From the NCBI GenBank assembly GCA_947175265.1, contig CAMWMD010000009.1, forward strand, positions 1 through 64,000: a DNA stretch of 64,000 nt. Direction: 5' to 3'. The position numbers were made by a program, and so were the translations under genes. Positions 27,742 through 38,644 of this stretch are shown here, one piece after another. How positions within the stretch are numbered: the first letter of the stretch is position 1; every line of letters starts with the position of its first letter. The notes under the pieces are model-generated. The model ran no database searches, was not told where the DNA came from, and was given only the letters and a program-made list of their open reading frames with translations. This DNA is from an uncultured Porphyromonadaceae bacterium. Its GTDB lineage: Bacteria > Bacteroidota > Bacteroidia > Bacteroidales > Muribaculaceae.

Positions 27742-30700
27742 CTGTTATTTTTGTAGGATGTTGAATCAAGTGATGCCGGGGGGAGCGGCGCGAGGAACGG
27801 GGTGGCCTCACGTGGGGCGGTGTCGTTCTTTTCATTCCGGGCGTCGTCATTGCGGCGACGCCGGCCGAAACGGAAGAGCCTCCGGAGAGTGGCCAGACGG
27901 CGCTTCATCACGAAGCCGACACCTGTCTCCGTGATCTCACCTTCAAGGATACTCTCATAACCTGTGTGGCGGAACAGGCGGGCATACATCGTCATGGAGT
28001 TGGTCTGCTTCAGTATGTACTCGAAAGATATGTCGCTTATGAGATTCTCCGAGAAGTTTTCATCGGCCGAAGCGTCAGTGGAATAGTTGCCGCCGACGGA
28101 AATCTTGAAACGGTTGTTGAAGAGTGATTTCGACATCTGGTAGCTGTAGCTTGTCGTGCTTCCCGTCTCACCGTTGACGGTCTTGTCATACTGGTTCACA
28201 CCGAAACTGAGATCGACACCCTTCACATGGTTTGCCATCCAACTGTTGAGTTGAGAGGTGAGCATTCCGTAGAGGGCACCCTGTAGCATGTCGCTGCTTG
28301 CCGTCTTTACGCCGCCGCCGGAGTATTGGCCGGTAAGGAGGAGGTTTATGGCAGCCATACTGCGTTGGTCAGGGCTCATGGAGAGGAGGTCGTTCTGTAT
28401 GCTCATATCGTCGTCAGTGCTGAGGTCGAACAGCACTTTCGGGGCCGACAGGGTATTCCCCACGGAGAGTTTGACGAGGAAGTTGACGAGGCGAGAGTTG
28501 CCCCCCTCGATTAGATTGGTCTTTATTTCATCAGTTGCGGCGATGCTGAGACGCGGATTCATAATGTCGCCGTTCCAATGGACGTAACTTTCAGGGTCAA
28601 ACGTGAATTTCTTCTCACCCACCACAGGGACGCTGTATTTGGCGTATCCGTTGCCGATGTTCAGCTGGCCGTTGAGCCTCATGTCGCCCATATAGTTCTG
28701 GAAATAGTTGAGGGTGCCTGAGGGGGAGATCTCCACCTTTCCGTTGCCTGTTGTGGCCGTGCCGGGGATATCCACCTCAACCTGTGTGCCGGGCTGGATG
28801 GTCACTCCCGCCACTATACGCATGGACAAGGGGGATGTCACGCTATCTGCTTTCGCCACCTGTGCCGTGTCATTGAAGTTGACGAACTTGACTACTCCGC
28901 TGGCATCCTGCTGCGTTAGTTCCACCGTGGTCTGTGGCACGGAATAGGTTACGTCGGTTGTGGAGAGAATGTCGAGATTCGCGTTCACGTTCATGTGCGC
29001 CATAGGCCCGGTGACTCCCGCATTCAGGTTGAGGAACACCTTGCCGTAGATATCGCCCTTGCTCTTCTTTGTATTCCCTATGAGTTGGAAGTTGGATGCG
29101 TTTGCCGTAAGGTTGAAGAGTATGTTGGAGAAATCGGAGGCGTTCACCTGCCCGTTGATGGTAAGGGGATTCCTGTTCTGACCCCAGATATCAAAGTCAT
29201 TGAAGTTGACGATGTTGTCGGCCACGGTAATCGAATCATTGTCAAACTTCAGGCTTGAGGCCATCATCGGGATATATACCCCCACGGAATCGCAGGCTAT
29301 GCTGCCGAAGAATTGAGGCTTGTTGAATGAGCCTTTCATGTCAATTGCTCCGTTAAGGTGTCCCGAGAGGCTTGCCACGTCACGTCCGAGGAAAGCGTTG
29401 GCTATCTTCAGGGGGAATTCCGTGAGCTCGATGCCGAGTTTACGTGGCACGATGTTGCCTGTTGAATCAGGAGAGAGCATCATTTTAGCCACGAGGGCAT
29501 CCTCCCCGTCGATTTTGAGAGAGGCTAATGCCCCTGTTGAGCCGTCGTTGTTATGTCCGGCTCTGAGACCGAGGTCGAAATCTCCCACGCGTATCTTGTC
29601 GTATGTGAATCCGGTGACACCGATTGTGCCGTTTCCGTAGAACCATTGGTTGGTGTAGCCCATGTTGAGGTCGGCGTTCACCGAAGCGGTCAACGGGGGC
29701 GCGAACACCGACATGCGGAGGAAATCCTGAACCTTGATGTTGTTGAGGGTCAGGTGAATTTCGTCATTGCCGTTCTTTCCGGTCTGCGTCTTCAGGTATA
29801 TGCTGCTCTCGTTGCTCTCCGCGCTCAGGTCGGCGGAGATATGGCGGTTGAGCATGTTGAACTCAATATGGTTGTCCGTATTGAATTTCCAGGGGAGGTA
29901 GGCGATTGTGGCCTTCAACGGGGTGAAGTGGACGGATATGAGGGAGTCGGTGAATGCTCCGGTCATACCGAGGCGGTATCCGGTCTCCCCTTTCTGGTTC
30001 TTCTGTGAGAGGGAGAGGAGGAGACGGTTGGAGCCGATGTATCCGTTGAGGCTGACATCGGCGAACTCTGAAATCGGGTTGTTGGCCCTGTTCCCCATGT
30101 GGAGTTGGTAGTCGAGGAGGGTGCCGCGCTGTTTCATGTCGAAAGTCAGTGTGTCGGCGCGCATTGAGGTGTTGGAAATCTCTATAGCCCCGAGACGTGC
30201 CTGAATGAGGGAGTCGTTGGTGATCTGACCGTATACCGTGTCAAGGCTCATACCCATAGTGTTGAGATATTTGCCCACGATACCCTTCCCGGAGGCATTC
30301 AGGTCGAGTATGAAGGGGGGGAGGGTATGCTGGAGTTGCTCGACATTGAGGTCACGCCTGTCGATCTGCTTCATTACGGAATCAGAGGCGAGGGTGAAGG
30401 AGTCGATGAGGTGCTTGAGGCCGGACTGGCTGTTGAAGCGCACACTTGCCATGAGTGCATCGAGACTTGCCGATACGTTGTCGATAGTGCTCTTGAAATT
30501 GGCATCTATTGTGCCGGGGACAGCGAAATACTGGTTTCCGGCAGTCCATTCAAGGTTCTCCACACGGATATCCGCGTCATACAGCCATTTGTCGGGGCTT
30601 GCCGAGCCGGTCAGGAAAATCTCCCCCTTTCCATGGTTCTCCTCGGGGGAGAGTCCGAGCGAGTGGAGGTCAAGTTCGTCAATGCGGCTCACGAGGTCAA

Positions 30701-32663
30701 ACGTGTAGAGGTCGGGTGCCAGCGTGCCGCTTCCGTCAAGACGTAGAGCCGCTCCGGGATTCTTTGAAAGTGCGTTTATCGTGAATGCCCCGTCATGCAG
30801 GGTCACGTCAGCCACAATATCATGGAGCACCTTCTTTTCGTAGACGAGGGAGTTTATGTCAAGTTTCACGTCGGTGGAGGCATGCGGCAGGGTAGGGTTG
30901 AATCCGGCGCCGCGGGCATTGAGGTGAGCCGTCACGAGACCAACCCCAACCGTCGGGGCGAAGTGCGCCACATTGACGTTGCGCAGGCTCACGTCGGCCT
31001 GATAATTCTCGGAAGTCAAACTCACCCTGCCATCGGCAGCCACATCTCCGGCAGAGGTCAGGAGGGAGAAGTCGGCGCCGTATGTCTGCCGGTCAGCGGT
31101 GGCTGTGCCCTTGAGTTTCATGGAGGGCACCTTGAAGCCCATGTCGCCCATGAAGGCATCTATGACAGAGGGGTCGGTGACGGCACCGTCAAAAGAGAGG
31201 TTGGCACGCATCTTCTTGTAATCAAGGGCATCTGCGGCGCGCCCCTTTGCATTCAGGGAGAATACACCCGGCACGGCGACATCAAATTTGGGTATGTCGA
31301 CATCCCCCAAGGAGCCGTCGGCCGCTATCGCGAGATTCAGCGGCGAGCGTTTTGGGAGGCGGGAGGTATAAGGTTTCAGTGTAGGCATGAAAGCCTCAAT
31401 GTCGGGGAAGCCGATGCTTCCGGAGAGGTCGGCCTTCAGAGGTGCGGAAGGATTCAACTGCATCAGGGCGAAAGGTATCCCCGCGGTAGCCGAGATGTTT
31501 GAATAGAGGGTCTTCATCTCGAGCCCTTTGAGGCTCAGTCCTGTGGAATCCACTCCGATTGTTCCCGAGCCCTGTGTTATGGCGAGTCCGCTCCGTTCTT
31601 TGGCAGTGATGCGGGTTATGGGGAGTTCTACAGTCGAGGCGGCGTTATAGAAGTCGTTGAGGGTGATGTTGACATCGTTGACCTGTATGTATGAGGGGTC
31701 AAATCCTGGGAGCGGCTTCGCATCCTTTACGGCATAGAGAGCCTTGAAACGGTTAAGTTCCACGGTGTCGCCCTTTATTATCATCGGAGGGGAGGCGGTG
31801 GCGGTGGAGTCTGCGGCGGGAGCTGGATGCGCGGCCACATATTCCGGAGTCGGGGTCAGATAGACGGCATCGCCGTCTGAAGCGCCGAGATATTCAGCCG
31901 TGACAAGGTTTTTCCCAAGATCAATCACACCCTTGCGCAGATGCAGGTTTCCGGCGGTCAGTGTAAGTGTGTCGATGGTGGGCAGCATCCCCATAGAGAA
32001 TGTGAAATTGTCAAGCCTGAGGTCGTTTGCCTTTATGAGGAACGGTGTGGATGTTGAATCCTGTGAAGGCTGTTTTTTCCAGACGTCCATAAAAAGGGAG
32101 AGGTTGCCGTCTTTCAGCAACGCCTTGTTCAGCAGAATCTCACTTTTGGCGATGTTTGCCGCGCTCTTGTCGTCGACTTCGAGCAATCCGGCCTTTATCT
32201 TGAGTATCATGGAGGAATCGGGCGCGACCATGCGGTATCCTCCGTCTATGAGTTTCAGACGGTTTATGTCAACGTCAAGGTTGAGCAGAGGACGCAGTTT
32301 CACGTCGGCGATTACCTCTTTCGCATACACCATCGTGTCGCCGGTGGCCTCTACAATCGTCACCCCCTTCAGGGATATGTCGACCGGCCATTTTAAGCGG
32401 AAACTGTCAATGGCGATATCCATACCCGTAGATTTGCGGACCATGTTGCAGGCGATGTCCTTGACAAAGGTCTGCACGGGAGGGACGTATAGGAGCACGG
32501 GAATCAACAGCACCGCGATCACAATCCACATCAGTGTTTTCAGAGTGACCCGGAGCCATTTGGGGCGTATCAAATGTCTCTTCCCCTTCTTGACCGGAGG
32601 AGCGGCCGGTTCGTTGACAGTCTGTTCCCCTTCGGGGAGTGGAGTCTTATCTGAATCGTTCAT
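27738..32663 (-). CDS. tamB: TamB-like translocation and assembly module protein (AsmA/DUF490)
   Basis: A 1641-aa protein: a short cytoplasmic N-terminus, one inner-membrane helix (residues ~38-60, MWIVIAVLLIPVLLYV), a very long periplasmic beta-rich body of the AsmA/TamB type and a C-terminal DUF490/TamB domain (QGALYGMLTSQLNSWMAN, VDLSFGVNQYD). Such proteins bridge the periplasm through a hydrophobic groove and are linked to lipid transport or outer-membrane protein assembly. Coupled to tamL by ATGA overlap; 27 bases after vanZ. Confidence 0.93.
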   Translation of the reverse strand: MNDSDKTPLPEGEQTVNEPAAPPVKKGKRHLIRPKWLRVTLKTLMWIVIAVLLIPVLLYVPPVQTFVKDIACNMVRKSTGMDIAIDSFRLKWPVDISLKGVTIVEATGDTMVYAKEVIADVKLRPLLNLDVDINRLKLIDGGYRMVAPDSSMILKIKAGLLEVDDKSAANIAKSEILLNKALLKDGNLSLFMDVWKKQPSQDSTSTPFLIKANDLRLDNFTFSMGMLPTIDTLTLTAGNLHLRKGVIDLGKNLVTAEYLGASDGDAVYLTPTPEYVAAHPAPAADSTATASPPMIIKGDTVELNRFKALYAVKDAKPLPGFDPSYIQVNDVNITLNDFYNAASTVELPITRITAKERSGLAITQGSGTIGVDSTGLSLKGLEMKTLYSNISATAGIPFALMQLNPSAPLKADLSGSIGFPDIEAFMPTLKPYTSRLPKRSPLNLAIAADGSLGDVDIPKFDVAVPGVFSLNAKGRAADALDYKKMRANLSFDGAVTDPSVIDAFMGDMGFKVPSMKLKGTATADRQTYGADFSLLTSAGDVAADGRVSLTSENYQADVSLRNVNVAHFAPTVGVGLVTAHLNARGAGFNPTLPHASTDVKLDINSLVYEKKVLHDIVADVTLHDGAFTINALSKNPGAALRLDGSGTLAPDLYTFDLVSRIDELDLHSLGLSPEENHGKGEIFLTGSASPDKWLYDADIRVENLEWTAGNQYFAVPGTIDANFKSTIDNVSASLDALMASVRFNSQSGLKHLIDSFTLASDSVMKQIDRRDLNVEQLQHTLPPFILDLNASGKGIVGKYLNTMGMSLDTVYGQITNDSLIQARLGAIEISNTSMRADTLTFDMKQRGTLLDYQLHMGNRANNPISEFADVSLNGYIGSNRLLLSLSQKNQKGETGYRLGMTGAFTDSLISVHFTPLKATIAYLPWKFNTDNHIEFNMLNRHISADLSAESNESSIYLKTQTGKNGNDEIHLTLNNIKVQDFLRMSVFAPPLTASVNADLNMGYTNQWFYGNGTIGVTGFTYDKIRVGDFDLGLRAGHNNDGSTGALASLKIDGEDALVAKMMLSPDSTGNIVPRKLGIELTEFPLKIANAFLGRDVASLSGHLNGAIDMKGSFNKPQFFGSIACDSVGVYIPMMASSLKFDNDSITVADNIVNFNDFDIWGQNRNPLTINGQVNASDFSNILFNLTANASNFQLIGNTKKSKGDIYGKVFLNLNAGVTGPMAHMNVNANLDILSTTDVTYSVPQTTVELTQQDASGVVKFVNFNDTAQVAKADSVTSPLSMRIVAGVTIQPGTQVEVDIPGTATTGNGKVEISPSGTLNYFQNYMGDMRLNGQLNIGNGYAKYSVPVVGEKKFTFDPESYVHWNGDIMNPRLSIAATDEIKTNLIEGGNSRLVNFLVKLSVGNTLSAPKVLFDLSTDDDMSIQNDLLSMSPDQRSMAAINLLLTGQYSGGGVKTASSDMLQGALYGMLTSQLNSWMANHVKGVDLSFGVNQYDKTVNGETGSTTSYSYQMSKSLFNNRFKISVGGNYSTDASADENFSENLISDISFEYILKQTNSMTMYARLFRHTGYESILEGEITETGVGFVMKRRLATLRRLFRFGRRRRNDDARNEKNDTAPREATPFLAPLPPASLDSTSYKNNR

Positions 32664-32690
32664 CGTGAAGTGGAGTTTGCAGGTATGGAA

Positions 32691-33164
32691 TCAATTTGAT
32701 TTGTCAATGAGTCGTTTCAAGAGCGGATTAATCACCATAATCCAACCGACGGCGCAAATGGCGGCGCCGATGAAATCGGCCAGCATGTCGGTGTATTCGA
32801 ACCCCCGGCCCATAGCCATTTCCCTTTGCACCACCTCTATGATACAACCCAAAATGGTGGAGCAGGCGGCCGCACCCACAACAATTCGAGGTTTTACCGG
32901 ACGCCATTGTGTCTTTCTGACGTAGTCAAGAAGTATCATGACGGTCAGGAAGCCGAACATCAGGGCGTGGGCCACCTTGTCGGCACCCGGGAACAGGCGT
33001 GGGGAATCAGGACCCAACGGGTCGGGACTGAGGGTAAGCCACAGAATGAGCAGGGTAGTGAGCATGGAGAGGAGGGCAGCCGGGATGCCGGCAAGCCAAT
33101 CCATAATTTTCTTTATTGAAGATTGTCTCATGCTGTTGCTATTGTTGCGGATGACTGAATACAC
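32691..33164 (-). CDS. VanZ-like family membrane protein
   Basis: A 157-aa protein with four membrane helices. The VanZ-like signature is visible: LTLSPDPLG followed by FPGADKVAHALMFGFLTV, then a C-terminal GCIIEVVQREMAMGRGFEYTDMLADFIGAAIC. Such proteins are common in Bacteroidetes and not evidence of glycopeptide resistance. It sits upstream of tamB on the same strand and may share its transcript. Confidence 0.87.
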   Translation of the reverse strand: MYSVIRNNSNSMRQSSIKKIMDWLAGIPAALLSMLTTLLILWLTLSPDPLGPDSPRLFPGADKVAHALMFGFLTVMILLDYVRKTQWRPVKPRIVVGAAACSTILGCIIEVVQREMAMGRGFEYTDMLADFIGAAICAVGWIMVINPLLKRLIDKSN

Positions 33165-33210
33165 GTCCCGTGACTAATTAACGCAAGTGGATAAGCAAAT
33201 GTTTTAACAT

Positions 33211-33972
33211 TTATTTATAATTGGAGAATTTACCATCTCGCCAAGCCTCAATGATTACCCTCGAGAGGGATGGCATGGTGGGGAGCACCGGCATATCATC
33301 GGGGGAGAAGAAGCCTCCGGAGGTTATCTCGCCGTCGGCGAAGCGGAGTTCACCTCCGGCGTATTTTGCGGTGAAACCCATCATGAGCTGGTAGGGGAAA
33401 GGCCATGCCTGGCTTCCGAAATATCTGACATCGGTCACGTCAAGGTCGGTCTCCTCCTTGATTTCCCTTCTTACGCACTCTTCGAGGCTTTCCCCCGTCT
33501 CCACATAACCGGCCACGAGAGTCTTGACCTCGGGATTGCGGAGTGTTGAGGCATGCACGAGCAGGGCTTCGTCTCCCTTGAGGACGAGCACCACGATGGC
33601 GGGATTCAGACGCGGGAAATACTCATGGCCGCATTCCGGGCATCTCTTGCTTATTTCGGAGGCTCTTTCCAGCCTGTGTCCGTCGCGGCTACAGAATAGT
33701 TCGCTCTCACTCCAGTTTATCAGTTCCGCGCCTTTTGCGGCAGCCCTGTATTTGTCATCGGGGAGTATTTCCCATGATTCCCGGAGGCCGTATCTCACGC
33801 ACTCCGGCGGAAAGACGGCCACGGCATTGATTGGGGCAGCCTTGTAGCCGGGGAAAACGAAGGTCTCAGTCCCTTCGGGTATGGAAATCTCATCCTCTTT
33901 CGGGAGGCGGAGCCGCCCGCCGTCGTTCATCAGCAAGATATGGGATGAGCCCGTGAGCAAAAGTTCTGTCAT
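33211..33972 (-). CDS. nudC: NAD(+)/NADH pyrophosphatase, NUDIX family
   Basis: A ~253-aa NUDIX enzyme that splits NADH or NAD to NMN(H) and AMP. It has a NUDIX box (from AGYVETGESLEECVRREI to KEETDLDV) and the NADH-specific GSQAWPFPYQLM motif (usually SQPWPFP). The zinc ribbon is altered: the second pair is CPECG but the first reads FCSRD, with Asp where a Cys is expected. The start at 33972 (MTELLLTGSS) follows the folK stop by 8 bases; starts at 33993 or 34020 would overlap folK and cannot be excluded. Confidence 0.85.
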   Translation of the reverse strand: MTELLLTGSSHILLMNDGGRLRLPKEDEISIPEGTETFVFPGYKAAPINAVAVFPPECVRYGLRESWEILPDDKYRAAAKGAELINWSESELFCSRDGHRLERASEISKRCPECGHEYFPRLNPAIVVLVLKGDEALLVHASTLRNPEVKTLVAGYVETGESLEECVRREIKEETDLDVTDVRYFGSQAWPFPYQLMMGFTAKYAGGELRFADGEITSGGFFSPDDMPVLPTMPSLSRVIIEAWRDGKFSNYK

Positions 33973-33979
33973 CGGTCTG

Positions 33980-34471
33980 TCAGTTATTATCATCCTGTTT
34001 TTCCAATTCTTCAAGGTCACGGAGCATTTCCACTGCGTTTTTCCCGGAGGCGGGATGTGTCCAGCCGGGAGCCAGTTCGGCCAAGGGTTCCAGGAAGAAA
34101 CGGCGCAGGGGAAGCCTCGGGTGTGGCACGGTCAGTTGCGGAGTGTCAACCACCAAGCGGTCAATGGCGATTATGTCGATATCTATCTCCCGGTCCGCGT
34201 ATTCTCCTGTGGGGGTGCGGTGAGGGAGGGAAGAAAGCGACTGCTCAATCTCCTTTATTGCCTCCAGAATTGCCTCCGGCTCCTCATCGGAATGGAAAGC
34301 CAGGGCAAGATTCAAAAAAGAATGGGTGGAATCATACCCCCAGGGGGCAGATTCCACCACATGACTTATCTCAAAATTACCGAACCGCTCGCCGAGCATG
34401 CGCACGGCACGGCTCAGATGCAGACGGCGGTTGCCGAGATTGCTCCCGATATTGACAATGACGAAAGCCAT
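33980..34471 (-). CDS. folK: 2-amino-4-hydroxy-6-hydroxymethyldihydropteridine diphosphokinase
   Basis: A 163-aa HPPK, transferring pyrophosphate from ATP to the pterin in folate synthesis. Signatures: NIGSNLGNRRLHL at the start, the metal-binding REIDIDIIAID, and the VPHPRLPLRRFFLEPLAELAP signature. The gene overlaps the infB stop by one base (34471), which implies translational coupling to the translation-factor operon. Confidence 0.94.
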   Translation of the reverse strand: MAFVIVNIGSNLGNRRLHLSRAVRMLGERFGNFEISHVVESAPWGYDSTHSFLNLALAFHSDEEPEAILEAIKEIEQSLSSLPHRTPTGEYADREIDIDIIAIDRLVVDTPQLTVPHPRLPLRRFFLEPLAELAPGWTHPASGKNAVEMLRDLEELEKQDDNN

Positions 34472-37329
34472 CAGAGAGATTTTTTCACTTCAACCTCTTC
34501 GTAGGCCTCGATCATATCCCCTTCGCGGATATCGTTGTAGCCCTGAACGGAGAGACCGCAGTCGTAGCCGGAGACGACATCCTTGACATCGTCTTTGAAA
34601 CGCTTGAGCGAACCGAGTTCTCCGGAGTAGATCACGATGCCGTCGCGTATCACGCGCACTTTGCTTGTGCGCTTGATCTTGCCGTCGCGCACGATAGCGC
34701 CGGCGATTGTGCCCACCTTGGAGATGTGGTAGGTCTGGAGCACTTCTGCGGTGCCGGTGATTTCCTCTTTGATTTCGGGGGCGAGAAGACCCTCCATAGC
34801 ATCCTTAACCTCCTCAATAGCCTTGTAGATGACTGAGTAAAGACGGATTTCCACACCCTCTTTCTCAGCCTCCTTACGGGCAGCCCCGGAAGGACGCACC
34901 TGGAAGCCGATGATGATAGCATCGGAGGCGGCGGCAAGAGTCACATCGCTCTCGGATATGGCGCCTACACCCTTATGAAGCACGTTGACCTGAATCTCCG
35001 GAGTGGAGAGTTTGATGAGAGAATCGGAAAGCGCCTCCACCGAACCGTCGACGTCGCCCTTGACGACGAGGTTGAGTTCGTGGAAGTCGTTGAGGGCACG
35101 GCGGCGGCCGAGTTCCTCAAGGCCGGGACGCTTCTTGGTGCGGAGTCCGAGCTCACGCTGGAGCTGCTCCCTCTTGGCCGCTATCTCACGGGCCTCCTGC
35201 TCAGTCTCGAGCACGTTGAAAGTGTCGCCGGCTGTCGGGGCACCGTTCATGCCGAGGATAAGCACCGGGGTGGAGGGTCCGGCCTCGGTGATGCGCTGGT
35301 TGCGCTCGTTGAACATCGCCTTGATTTTGCCATAGTGTGTGCCCGCAAGGATTACGTCGCCCACTTTGAGGGTGCCGTTCTGCACAAGCACGGTCGCCAC
35401 GTATCCGCGACCCTTGTCAAGACTTGACTCAATCACGGAGCCTATTGCAAGACGATCGGGATTAGCCTTGAGGTCAAGCATCTCTGCTTCAAGCAATACT
35501 TTCTCCATGAGTTCATCCACGCCGATACCTTTCTTCGCGGAAATGTCCTGACTCTGGTATTTACCACCCCATTCCTCGACGAGGTAGTTCATGTTGGCCA
35601 GCTGTTCCTTGATTTTGTCGGGATTGGCCGTGGGCTTATCTATCTTATTTATGGCGAACACCATAGGCACGCCGGCAGCCGAGGCGTGGTTAATGGCCTC
35701 GATTGTCTGGGGCATCACATCGTCGTCGGCAGCCACTATGATGATGGCGAGGTCGGTGACCTTGGCACCGCGGGCACGCATGGCAGTGAAGGCCTCATGA
35801 CCGGGGGTATCAAGGAATGTGATGCGGCGTCCGTCGGAAAGTTTCACGTTATATGCGCCGATATGCTGGGTGATGCCACCTGCCTCACCGGCGATGACGT
35901 TGGCGTTGCGGATATAGTCGAGAAGTGAGGTCTTACCGTGGTCTACGTGACCCATGACGGTCACAATCGGGGGACGCGGCACGAGATCCTCCTCGCTGTC
36001 TTCCTCAGGAGCGATGGCCTCCGTCACGTCTGCGCTGACGTATTCCGTGGTGAATCCGAATTCCTCAGCCACGATGTTGATAGTCTCTGCATCGAGACGC
36101 TGGTTGATCGACACCATCACTCCGATGTTCATACATGTGGCGATGACGTTGTTGACGGGCACCTCCATGAGGTTGGCGAGGTCGTTGGCAGTCACAAACT
36201 CGGTGAGCTGTATCACCTTGCTTTCAGCCTCTTCACGGCGCTGGTTCTCGAGCTCACGGTTGTGAAGGGCCTCTTTCTTCTCCTTACGCCACTTCACGCC
36301 TTTCTTGGGAGCCTTGTTTGTGAGGCGTGCGAGCGTCTCCTTCACCTGCTTCTGCACATCCTCCTGGTTTGTCTCCTGCTTCTGCTGACGGTCGTTGCGG
36401 CGGTTCTTCTGAGCGCCGTCGCCCTTGCGGTCGTTGCGTTTTGACCCCTGCGCGCCGTTCTGACCCTGACCCTGCTTGCCCTCGGCATTCTTCTTCTTGT
36501 TGCGGTCGGCACCGAATCCGGGTTGTGAGGCAGCCTTCTCGATGTCGATCTTCTCCTTTCCGATGCGTTTGCGCTTCTTGCGGTCGGAGTTTGCATCACC
36601 GGCCTGGGTAGCGGCACCGGCACCCTGGCGGTTCTTGTCGCCACGGCGGCGGTCGTCCTTGCCGCGTTTCTTGGGGCGTGTGCTCTGGTTGAGCGAGGAG
36701 AGGTCGATCTTGCCGAGCACCTTCAGTTCAGGCTTTTCGGCAGGTGCGCCGAGGCGGAAGACGTTGTTTTCAGCCTCCTGCGCGGGAGCCTCGGCAGGCG
36801 CGCTCTCCTCCTTGCGGGGAGCCTCCGCAGCCACGGGCTCGGGTGCTGTCTGCTTCACCGCCTTTTTCTGCACGTTCTCTCTCTGTTCGGCTTTGGGAGC
36901 CTGCTCCTGTCGGGGAGCGGCCGGAGCCTTGGGCTGCTCCTGCTCAGGGCGTGGGGCAGGCTGAGGCTCAGCCGCACGAGGTTGTGCCGGAGCCGGTTTG
37001 GATGGACGGGCGCCACCTCGGCGCGCCGCATCCAGGTCAATTTTGCCGAGCACTTTCGGCCCGGTCACAGTAGGGGCAGACCCCGGCTGTTCCGGACGGC
37101 GCTCGTTTTTCTCTTTCTTGGCATCCTTGCGTTTCTGGATGTTGCCTTCGACTTTCTGCTTGTCGGCCTTGTCGTTGCTGAATTCGCTCATCAGCATGGA
37201 CACGGCGCTGTCGTCGATACGCGCGTTAGGGTTGTTCTCGACAACAATGTTGTGCTTGTTGAGGAAGTCAACCACAGTGCCCACTCCGACATTGAGATCT
37301 TTTGCTACTTTGCTTATTTTAGTGCGCAT
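34471..37329 (-). CDS. infB: Translation initiation factor IF-2
   Basis: A 952-aa GTPase that brings initiator tRNA to the 30S subunit. IF2_N winged helix at residues 1-55 ([20 protein letters not shown]). Residues ~60-380 are a long disordered linker rich in Ala, Pro, Glu, Lys and Arg. The G domain begins near 455: [25 protein letters not shown]. Domains II-IV follow, ending in the initiator-tRNA-binding C2 domain. Third gene of rimP-nusA-infB, 60 bases after nusA. Confidence 0.98.
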   Translation of the reverse strand: MRTKISKVAKDLNVGVGTVVDFLNKHNIVVENNPNARIDDSAVSMLMSEFSNDKADKQKVEGNIQKRKDAKKEKNERRPEQPGSAPTVTGPKVLGKIDLDAARRGGARPSKPAPAQPRAAEPQPAPRPEQEQPKAPAAPRQEQAPKAEQRENVQKKAVKQTAPEPVAAEAPRKEESAPAEAPAQEAENNVFRLGAPAEKPELKVLGKIDLSSLNQSTRPKKRGKDDRRRGDKNRQGAGAATQAGDANSDRKKRKRIGKEKIDIEKAASQPGFGADRNKKKNAEGKQGQGQNGAQGSKRNDRKGDGAQKNRRNDRQQKQETNQEDVQKQVKETLARLTNKAPKKGVKWRKEKKEALHNRELENQRREEAESKVIQLTEFVTANDLANLMEVPVNNVIATCMNIGVMVSINQRLDAETINIVAEEFGFTTEYVSADVTEAIAPEEDSEEDLVPRPPIVTVMGHVDHGKTSLLDYIRNANVIAGEAGGITQHIGAYNVKLSDGRRITFLDTPGHEAFTAMRARGAKVTDLAIIIVAADDDVMPQTIEAINHASAAGVPMVFAINKIDKPTANPDKIKEQLANMNYLVEEWGGKYQSQDISAKKGIGVDELMEKVLLEAEMLDLKANPDRLAIGSVIESSLDKGRGYVATVLVQNGTLKVGDVILAGTHYGKIKAMFNERNQRITEAGPSTPVLILGMNGAPTAGDTFNVLETEQEAREIAAKREQLQRELGLRTKKRPGLEELGRRRALNDFHELNLVVKGDVDGSVEALSDSLIKLSTPEIQVNVLHKGVGAISESDVTLAAASDAIIIGFQVRPSGAARKEAEKEGVEIRLYSVIYKAIEEVKDAMEGLLAPEIKEEITGTAEVLQTYHISKVGTIAGAIVRDGKIKRTSKVRVIRDGIVIYSGELGSLKRFKDDVKDVVSGYDCGLSVQGYNDIREGDMIEAYEEVEVKKSL

Positions 37330-37389
37330 ATATTGGTGAAGGGTTGTTTTCTTTTATTTATTTCGGGGGAGAGGGGAGGCAGGGTCCGC

Positions 37390-38637
37390 TTATTCGTCAA
37401 ACTCGGCCTTGATGACATTGAGCACATGCTGCACGGTGTCATCCTCAAGGTCGGCCTGCTCAAGTTTCTCGGGAGTCGCGTTGAGCACGGCTTTGGCGGT
37501 GCCGAGGCCTATGTTCTTGAGCTGCTCGATTACCCATCCGTCGATTTCGTCACGGAATTCGTCGAGGTAGATGTCTTCCTCGCCCTCCTCTATGTCGCGG
37601 TAGACGTCAATGGTGTAGCCTGTGAGCATGGTGGCGAGGCGTATGTTGAGGCCACCCTTGCCGATAGCGAGCGACACCTCCTCGGGATGAAGGAATACCT
37701 CGGCTTTCTTCTCCTCCTCATTGAGACGGATGGAGGATATGCTGGCAGGGCTGAGGGCTCTCTGGATGAACAGTTGGGGATTGGCCGTATATGAGATTAC
37801 GTCGATGTTCTCGTTGCGGAGTTCGCGTACGATGCCGTGTATGCGGCTGCCCTTTATGCCGACGCATGCACCTACGGGGTCGATACGGTCGTCATAACTC
37901 TCTACGGCTATCTTGGCGCGTTCTCCCGGGATGCGTGCCACCGAGCGAATGGTGATTAGTCCGTCGTGAATCTCGGGCACCTCCTGCTCGAACAGGCGGC
38001 GGAGGAAACGCTCGTCGGTGCGCGATACGATCACCTTGGGGTTGTTGTTGTTGTTGTCAACGCGCTTCACGACTGCGCGGACCATATCGCCCTTATGGAA
38101 TGAATCGCTCGGAATCTGCTCGTCTTTGGGCATGATGAGTTCGTTCTGATCCTCATCTATAAGGAGGGCCTCACGCTTCCACACCTGATGCACCTCGCCG
38201 TTGATGATTTCACCCTCAAGGTTCTTGAACTTGGAGGATATCGCCTCCTTCTGGAGGTCGAGAATCTTCGACTGGAGTGTCTGGCGGAGATTCAGGATGG
38301 CGCGGCGTCCGAATTTCTCGAAGAATATCTGTTTTGAGACCTCTTCGCCGATTTCACATTCCGGATCAATCTCACGGGCTTCGGTGAGGCCGATTTCCAT
38401 GTTGGGCTTAGCCACCTCGCCGTCAGGCACCACCTTGAGATTCTGATATATCTCGCAGTCGCCCTTGTCGGGGTTCATGATGACGTCGAAGTTTTCGTCA
38501 GACTCGAACATCTTCGCGAGGACATTGCGGAAAGACTCTTCGAGCACACTTATCATCGTGGTCTTGTCGATATTCTTGAGCTCCTTGAACTCTGCAAACC
38601 GGTCTACCATGTTGACCGTCTCTGCTTTTTTTGCCAT
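37390..38637 (-). CDS. nusA: Transcription termination/antitermination factor NusA
   Basis: A 415-aa RNA polymerase-associated factor. The N-terminal domain covers residues ~1-130. The S1 domain is ~135-200 (GEIINGEVHQVWKREALLID). KH1 and KH2 fall at ~230-345 (DPVGACVGIKGSRIHGIVREL and LAIGKGGLNIRLA). A short C-terminal helix-hairpin-helix region follows (LGTAKAVLNATPEKLEQADLE). It sits 7 bases after rimP, as in most bacteria. Confidence 0.97.
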   Translation of the reverse strand: MAKKAETVNMVDRFAEFKELKNIDKTTMISVLEESFRNVLAKMFESDENFDVIMNPDKGDCEIYQNLKVVPDGEVAKPNMEIGLTEAREIDPECEIGEEVSKQIFFEKFGRRAILNLRQTLQSKILDLQKEAISSKFKNLEGEIINGEVHQVWKREALLIDEDQNELIMPKDEQIPSDSFHKGDMVRAVVKRVDNNNNNPKVIVSRTDERFLRRLFEQEVPEIHDGLITIRSVARIPGERAKIAVESYDDRIDPVGACVGIKGSRIHGIVRELRNENIDVISYTANPQLFIQRALSPASISSIRLNEEEKKAEVFLHPEEVSLAIGKGGLNIRLATMLTGYTIDVYRDIEEGEEDIYLDEFRDEIDGWVIEQLKNIGLGTAKAVLNATPEKLEQADLEDDTVQHVLNVIKAEFDE

Positions 38638-38644
38638 AAGACTT

